64,000 bases of DNA from NCBI RefSeq assembly GCF_014356525.2, contig NC_052507.1, forward strand, positions 34,475,513 through 34,539,512, read 5' to 3'. The notes beneath the pieces are model-generated. The model was not told where the DNA came from, did not search any database, and worked only from the letters and a program-made list of their open reading frames with translations. How positions within the stretch are numbered: the stretch's first letter is position 1; the number at the start of each line of letters is the position of its first letter. Both the position numbers and the translations under genes were made by a program. This document shows positions 59,802-64,000 of this stretch, in pieces. Origin of the DNA: Nilaparvata lugens (taxonomy: Eukaryota > Arthropoda > Insecta > Hemiptera > Delphacidae).

Positions 59802-60945
59802 GATATTTACAACAGACAAATCAAATTAGTGGTGTTGGATGATTGTCACAGCACATACTGATCAATCAGTTGAAGTGTTGAGACTATAATGACCGAAAGG
59901 GAGAGTATTCAGACCATCTTCTGCAATGTATCTTTTATCGTCATAAGGACTCAGACAAATTTTTGCACATTCGACCTGAAACATACTATGGTTATAGGAT
60001 CTTAACATACTAAATTTTTCTACATGTACACTACGTTCAAACAATGATTTCTTATACAAATTAAAATTAAGTTTTCTACATTTAACCGATGACTTTACTC
60101 CTTTTGCTACGCATTTATTTACAACCTCGTCATCATTCTCATTACCAACTAAAAAGCTGTAAAGTTTCGATCTAAGACCTATAAATTTAGAGATCGGCCT
60201 TGAGCCCGTTTCATCCTTAAACTTACCTACAACTTTATTTCTTTCCATGGAAAAGCAAGGGTGGGTAGGTGGATAGTTAGAAGTATCGAAAAGGGTCAAA
60301 TTATCTTTGATCAACTGATACACATCTTCGACTTTTAGGTTTAGAAGAAAACTGTCGGTGTCGGTCATACAGAGTTCTACGCGGTTCCAGGGTACGATTT
60401 TTTGTAATTTGCAATAAAAGAATTCGTACATATGGAATTTACTCAACTCCAGTACACTGAAGCCGGAATAGACAGGTTTGTTCATTTTAAGTTCCAACTT
60501 GCGAGAGAAAACCGCGATCACGTCCGGACTAATTATTTGCCAGCGTTTGCATAACGGATTTGAAATGTACTTGTCTAATCGTTTTTCGTCTGTAATAATT
60601 TTAACATTAATGTGTTTCCGAACTGATTGTATAGTCTTACCAAAACAAAGATTGCAACAGGCCTTAAAGAAGGATATTTCAAATTTATTTTTCGCGTTCT
60701 GTCTATTCCGGATATTGAAGTCGATGTAGCTTTTCAGCCAGGGAGATTGGGAAAAACTAATGACGCGATGCACTTTCAATAATTTCAAACCGAGCTGAAG
60801 GTAGAGTTTTAAATTGACATAGTGTACAATGTACTTTTCACGGTTAAAAAGTGTGTTCATGAGTTTTCTGGTCACTCCCTGACCGTTCTCATTTGTCTGA
60901 TACTCGGACAGCAATTCCCGCGGGGGAGTTAAGTGTAGCGGCGCG
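58866..60945 (-). repeat. Left arm of 2.08-kb inverted repeat (visible part)
   Basis: Each position p in this arm pairs with 122866 minus p in the right arm, with no indel, confirmed by the exact coincidence of the polymerase stops (59862 and 63004) and of the integrase ATGs (59801 and 63065). The arm probably extends further left, but its partner lies outside the window. Confidence 0.95.
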
Positions 60946-61973
60946 AGAGGGAAGCTGGCATGTTTATCGTGTAAATCTTTCGGGTACTCGAGATCGCATT
61001 CAATTATGTAACCAGTTCCTGAATTGCTGTCCAAATTCGCGAAATCAAGTTTGGAAATTTCTTCCTCTGTGAGGAATTTGAAATTCCCAAAAGGGAGGGG
61101 TCTGCTCATAGCATCCGCGTAAAGAGAATTAGCATCCACGTAAAGGAGATAATTAGACGGTTTTGAGGGATCGTATGTCTCAGGTAGATGTTTATTATTC
61201 GCCTCACAATAACGTTTACCGATAAATGAGACCCCGCCTCTCATTCCCGCTTCGAACATGAGATGCATGTCCGGATCTGTAAGTAATTGCAATTCGACTT
61301 TAGTGTACTTCAACATGCAATTCCAGGTGAAGTCCGCGAGGGAAAGAAAATGGGTCACATCGAGGCCGTATGAGCTAAAAAGCGTAGACCTCATGGATTC
61401 AAATACTGTTGCTAATAGCATTACGTCCAAACATAAATAAAAATCGTGATATTCACCCAGATTTTTCAGCTTGAATGTTGAGAACACTCTTTGCGCATGC
61501 TCATATTCTTCGCGAGACAGAGGTGTATCAGTTAAGTCGTTATGAAAACATTCAATGGGAGGGAGCGATGTTTCCGCGAATTTTTCGGGACAGCTCATGT
61601 ACGAGTAGGGATATACTCCTTTTTTCAACAAGAGCTGTCTGTGTTCGCGAGGTGGATCATGAAACACCGAAAATAATCTTTCGAACTTCTTTTCCATGTC
61701 TGTACTTTCTACCAAATTACTCACCAATACTTCCAAGGATTCAGACATAAACTTGTAGGAATCTAGAAATTTAATTTTGCCTACTGAAAGTGTCAAAAAT
61801 CTTTCTGACGTATTTGCGATGCAGGAAATTTCTTTTTTACATTTACCGAGCGATTTCAGAATAAAATGCGAATCAAAACCGGAGAAATTATGGAAATAAC
61901 ACGAAATGTAATCTGGAGTACGCGCCGCTACACTTAACTCCCCCGCGGGAATTGCTGTCCGAGTATCAGACAA
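59862..61973 (-). pseudogene. Polinton DNA polymerase B, 5' end lost at inversion junction
   Basis: 703 codons are open, but the first 17 (61973-61921) are antisense sequence of the mirrored arm and not polymerase. The genuine part begins at T-P-D-Y-I-S-C-Y-F. Exo II is H-N-F-S-G-F-D (28-34) and Exo III is Y-H-D-F-Y-L-C-L-D (175-183). Motif A is Y-V-D-A-N-S-L-Y-A-D-A-M (278-289), motif B F-K-A-C-C-N-L-C-F-G-K (436-446), motif C M-T-D-T-D-S (536-541) and the K-x-Y-like motif G-L-R-S-K-L-Y-S (599-606). The Exo I aspartate/glutamate motif and everything before it (in Polintons a long N-terminal region) are missing. No ATG occurs at the start (TTG only). Protein-primed replicative polymerases of this family copy linear genomes. 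This copy keeps all polymerase motifs but should lack proofreading and terminal functions. Confidence 0.85.
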
Positions 61974-63004
61974 ATGAGAACGGTCAGGGAGTGACCAGAA
62001 AACTCATGAACACACTTTTTAACCGTGAAAAGTACATTGTACACTATGTCAATTTAAAACTCTACCTTCAGCTCGGTTTGAAATTATTGAAAGTGCATCG
62101 CGTCATTAGTTTTTCCCAATCTCCCTGGCTGAAAAGCTACATCGACTTCAATATCCGGAATAGACAGAACGCGAAAAATAAATTTGAAATATCCTTCTTT
62201 AAGGCCTGTTGCAATCTTTGTTTTGGTAAGACTATACAATCAGTTCGGAAACACATTAATGTTAAAATTATTACAGACGAAAAACGATTAGACAAGTACA
62301 TTTCAAATCCGTTATGCAAACGCTGGCAAATAATTAGTCCGGACGTGATCGCGGTTTTCTCTCGCAAGTTGGAACTTAAAATGAACAAACCTGTCTATTC
62401 CGGCTTCAGTGTACTGGAGTTGAGTAAATTCCATATGTACGAATTCTTTTATTGCAAATTACAAAAAATCGTACCCTGGAACCGCGTAGAACTCTGTATG
62501 ACCGACACCGACAGTTTTCTTCTAAACCTAAAAGTCGAAGATGTGTATCAGTTGATCAAAGATAATTTGACCCTTTTCGATACTTCTAACTATCCACCTA
62601 CCCACCCTTGCTTTTCCATGGAAAGAAATAAAGTTGTAGGTAAGTTTAAGGATGAAACGGGCTCAAGGCCGATCTCTAAATTTATAGGTCTTAGATCGAA
62701 ACTTTACAGCTTTTTAGTTGGTAATGAGAATGATGACGAGGTTGTAAATAAATGCGTAGCAAAAGGAGTAAAGTCATCGGTTAAATGTAGAAAACTTAAT
62801 TTTAATTTGTATAAGAAATCATTGTTTGAACGTAGTGTACATGTAGAAAAATTTAGTATGTTAAGATCCTATAACCATAGTATGTTTCAGGTCGAATGTG
62901 CAAAAATTTGTCTGAGTCCTTATGACGATAAAAGATACATTGCAGAAGATGGTCTGAATACTCTCCCTTTCGGTCATTATAGTCTCAACACTTCAACTGA
63001 TTGA
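61921..63004 (+). pseudogene. Mirror copy of polymerase B C-terminal part
   Basis: The inverted copy of the polymerase gene encodes the residues from A-P-L-H-L-T-P-P (about 344 of the minus-strand frame) to the identical stop. It retains motifs B and C and the K-x-Y-like motif but lacks motif A and both visible exonuclease motifs, so it cannot be an active polymerase. The peptide is identical to its minus-strand counterpart over 350 residues. Confidence 0.9.
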
Positions 63005-63064
63005 TCAGTATGTGCTGTGACAATCATCCAACACCACTAATTTGATTTGTCTGTTGTAAATATC

Positions 63065-64000
63065 ATGAATATTATTAGATCTAAGCTAGCTTTAGAGCTT
63101 CATAGCGTGCCGCGTGTGAACTATCCCACTCGCAAATATGAACTGAAAAGTGAAAAAGATCTCCTTCAAGCAGACCTTATTGAAATGATAAGTTTATCAC
63201 GTTTTAATAAGGGTTATAAATATATCTTAGTTGTTATTAATTGTTTTACAAAATTTGCATATTGTGTACCATTAAAAGACAAGACAAGTCAATCTGTATT
63301 TAACGCTCTCCAACCAATTATTTCTAAAAATAAGGGCATTAAGCTGTTCCAAACAGATCAGGGAACAGAATTCTTCAATTCAAAAGTTAAAGCATTATTA
63401 GATAAATATAGTATTAAACATTACCATGTTTTTACCGATAAGAAAGCATCCATAGTTGAACGGCTGATTAGAACACTTAAAGCAAAAATTTATAGATATT
63501 TAACTGAGCATGGAACAAAAAACTGGTTAACCAATCTAGACAGTTTAGTTAAAAATTATAATGCTACAGTGCACAGTTCAATTAGAATGAAACCTAAAGA
63601 TGTGGGGAAAAAAGATCGTACACATGTTTTATCGTCATTGAATTCTGCATTCAATAGACGATATAAATTGAAAAATTCAAAACCAAAATTTAAGCTAGGC
63701 GATATCGTGCGAATCTCGAAGAAACGATTATTTTTCGATAAATCTTATAACATAAACTGGAGCGCAGAGTATTTTGTGATTCATTCTATATTTCCTTCCA
63801 AACCTATAACCTACTCACTGAGAGATCTAAACGGTGAAGTAATTAGTGGGCGGTTTTATGCAGAAGAAATTAAAAAAACGCAATTAAACGAAATGGAGAG
63901 ACAAGTGTATTTGATTGAAAAAATATTAAAACGTGATAAAAAAGGATTGTTAGTGAAATGGATTGGATTTTCTAAACCTAGCTATATTAGTAAAGATCAA
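63065..64000 (+). CDS. Mirror copy of Polinton integrase, cut by window end
   Basis: Inverted duplicate of the 58848-59801 integrase. It starts at the mirrored ATG and runs off the window with only the last few codons missing. One base differs: T at 63894 against the equivalent of C at 58972, changing Thr to Met in N-E-T-E-R. All catalytic residues are present, so this copy is potentially functional if it completes beyond the window. Confidence 0.9.
   Translation, partial: MNIIRSKLALELHSVPRVNYPTRKYELKSEKDLLQADLIEMISLSRFNKGYKYILVVINCFTKFAYCVPLKDKTSQSVFNALQPIISKNKGIKLFQTDQGTEFFNSKVKALLDKYSIKHYHVFTDKKASIVERLIRTLKAKIYRYLTEHGTKNWLTNLDSLVKNYNATVHSSIRMKPKDVGKKDRTHVLSSLNSAFNRRYKLKNSKPKFKLGDIVRISKKRLFFDKSYNINWSAEYFVIHSIFPSKPITYSLRDLNGEVISGRFYAEEIKKTQLNEMERQVYLIEKILKRDKKGLLVKWIGFSKPSYISKDQ

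Larger units (their letters stand above)
55499..64000 (-). mobile_element. Polinton/Maverick (adintovirus-like) element, palindromic
   Basis: The element combines a protein-primed family B DNA polymerase, a retroviral-type integrase and an A32-like packaging ATPase, the gene set that defines Polintons/Mavericks. Genes are tightly packed on the minus strand with gaps of 7 to about 230 bp and no introns, like a virus genome. From 61921 onward the sequence is the mirror image of the left side. No major or minor capsid protein and no adenovirus-type protease is recognisable in the visible half. The left boundary is uncertain and the right end lies beyond the window. It is inserted in the slit intron following LRR exon 2. 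Confidence 0.9.
61921..64000 (+). repeat. Right arm of the inverted repeat
   Basis: Reverse complement of 60945-58866; only one mismatch was found (63894). The junction is sharp, at CGCGCCGCTACACTT. The 975-bp spacer 60946-61920 occurs only once. Confidence 0.95.

Noticed and set aside
60478..60729. 83-codon ORF antisense to polymerase, mirrored at 62137-62388
   Set aside because: Shadow of the polymerase gene in both arms.

Overview
The window looks like one long stretch of intron sequence from an insect nuclear genome. It is AT-rich, gene-poor and full of transposable elements. Two short plus-strand exons (48334-48405 and 54188-54259) are each exactly 72 bp. Each encodes one 24-residue leucine-rich repeat, and their introns sit in the same phase. 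The peptides match the first two LRRs of Slit, the secreted ligand of Robo receptors. I infer an arthropod, probably a hemipteran, from the transposon complement and the style of the dispersed repeats; the species cannot be proven from the sequence alone. No other host exon is convincing, so most of the window is slit intron or 5' flank.

Region 1-36.3 kb holds no supported host gene. It contains a 2.6 kb segmental direct repeat (2946-5532 and 9450-13145). The second copy carries a 1.1 kb insertion that looks like a Penelope-type fragment with a hammerhead-like fold, and it is followed by a small third fragment of the same repeat. A 3.7 kb near-identical tandem duplication lies at 18812-22535 / 22536-26074. 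ATC and TA microsatellites, a series of long pyrimidine-rich islands nearly all on the plus strand, and a tRNA-derived SINE with 8 bp target duplications (33233-33488) complete this part.

Region 36.3-41.6 kb is a nearly full-length minus-strand LINE of the CR1/L2 type. ORF1 has a coiled coil plus an SGNH-esterase domain, and ORF2 has an endonuclease plus reverse transcriptase. Two homopolymer frameshifts break it. The ORF1/ORF2 overlap carries a textbook -1 slippery heptamer. A dispersed repeat with 168-bp minisatellite units follows. Region 41.6-54.3 kb is slit intron with a purine-rich island, the two exons and a deleted Harbinger element that keeps part of its transposase.

Region 55.5-64 kb is a Polinton/Maverick (adintovirus-like) element in the intron after the second LRR exon. 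Minus-strand genes, from promoter side to distal side, are protein-primed DNA polymerase B, a DDE integrase with a chromodomain-like tail, an A32/FtsK-type packaging ATPase, a DUF8207-like basic/acidic protein, a coiled-coil protein and a small ORF. At position 61921 the element turns around. Everything visible to the right end is a 2080-bp mirror copy of 60945-58866 with one base difference found, separated by a 975-bp unique spacer. The polymerase gene is cut by this junction: its exonuclease I region is replaced by 17 antisense codons. This large, nearly perfect palindrome is the most striking object in the window. It could be a defective, snap-back type Polinton, a very recent inverted duplication, or a sequencing/assembly artefact.
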